DNA of 64,000 bases, from contig JAHDOI010000047.1 of assembly GCA_018434945.1 (NCBI GenBank), forward strand, positions 62,001-126,000, read 5' to 3'. Made by a program: the position numbers and the translations under genes. Below the pieces are notes generated by a model. That model did no database searches, was not told where the DNA came from, and saw only the letters and a list, made by a program, of their open reading frames with translations. Below are positions 63,988 to 64,000 of the stretch, one piece after another (positions within the stretch are counted from its first letter, which is position 1; each line of letters starts with the position of its first letter). Origin of the DNA: Selenomonadales bacterium. Its GTDB lineage: Bacteria; Bacillota; Negativicutes; Sporomusales; UBA7701.

Positions 63988-64000
63988 AGCTAGTTACCTC

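Overview
The window looks like a chromosome segment of a GC-rich, spore-forming diderm Firmicute of the Negativicutes, most likely a Sporomusaceae-type organism. This is inferred from content, not from a database match. Outer-membrane functions (a two-partner secretion pair, a TonB-dependent receptor and ExbB-ExbD-TonB) sit beside Firmicutes hallmarks: a glmS ribozyme, cdaA-cdaR near glmM, the spore-cortex amidase cwlD, and the S10/spc/alpha gene order ending in rplQ-ecfA1-ecfA2-ecfT-truA-rplM-rpsI.

Layout. 1-1950: a partial LytTR response regulator diverging from a GHKL sensor kinase. 2034-9349: a two-partner secretion operon, a 1832-residue haemagglutinin-like exoprotein followed by its outer-membrane translocator. 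9350-10506: a gene-poor stretch with a terminator, three CRISPR-like repeats and a long leader. 10507-14548: a small unknown protein, a DUF2325 protein, a molbindin, a small membrane protein and a secreted purple-acid-phosphatase-like enzyme. 14778-26378: one tightly packed operon of twelve genes, apparently for TonB-dependent uptake of a metal chelate. It joins an outer-membrane receptor, a BtuF-type lipoprotein, a FecCD permease, an ATPase and its own ExbB-ExbD-TonB motor with five enzymes of unclear purpose: a radical SAM protein, a protein I do not recognise, an FmdE protein, an O-methyltransferase-like protein and a TsaA-FmdE fusion. 26826-33876: amino sugar and c-di-AMP genes (glmS with ribozyme, glmM, an FAD protein, cdaR, cdaA). 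34009-43412: ilvE and a complete arginine operon, argCJBDFGH, with an ARG box over the argC promoter. 43531-49368: DedA, the AmmeMemoRadiSam trio, cwlD, a transglycosylase and an exported unknown protein. 49636-63987: ribosomal protein, RNA polymerase and secretion genes on the minus strand, running off the right edge.

Two things stand out. First, eight intergenic copies of a modular hairpin element (about 120 to 233 bp) lie between 32015 and 54356. Their outer and inner stems differ from copy to copy yet stay complementary within each copy, so structure rather than sequence appears to be kept. Second, the FmdE domain occurs twice in the metal-uptake operon, once alone and once fused behind a TsaA/TrmO-type domain, together with a radical SAM protein that shares its C-terminal cysteine layout with the AmrS protein elsewhere in the window. 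This operon is the best candidate for an undescribed system.

Start sites were chosen by Shine-Dalgarno spacing where several were possible. No tRNA or rRNA gene and no insertion sequence was recognised.
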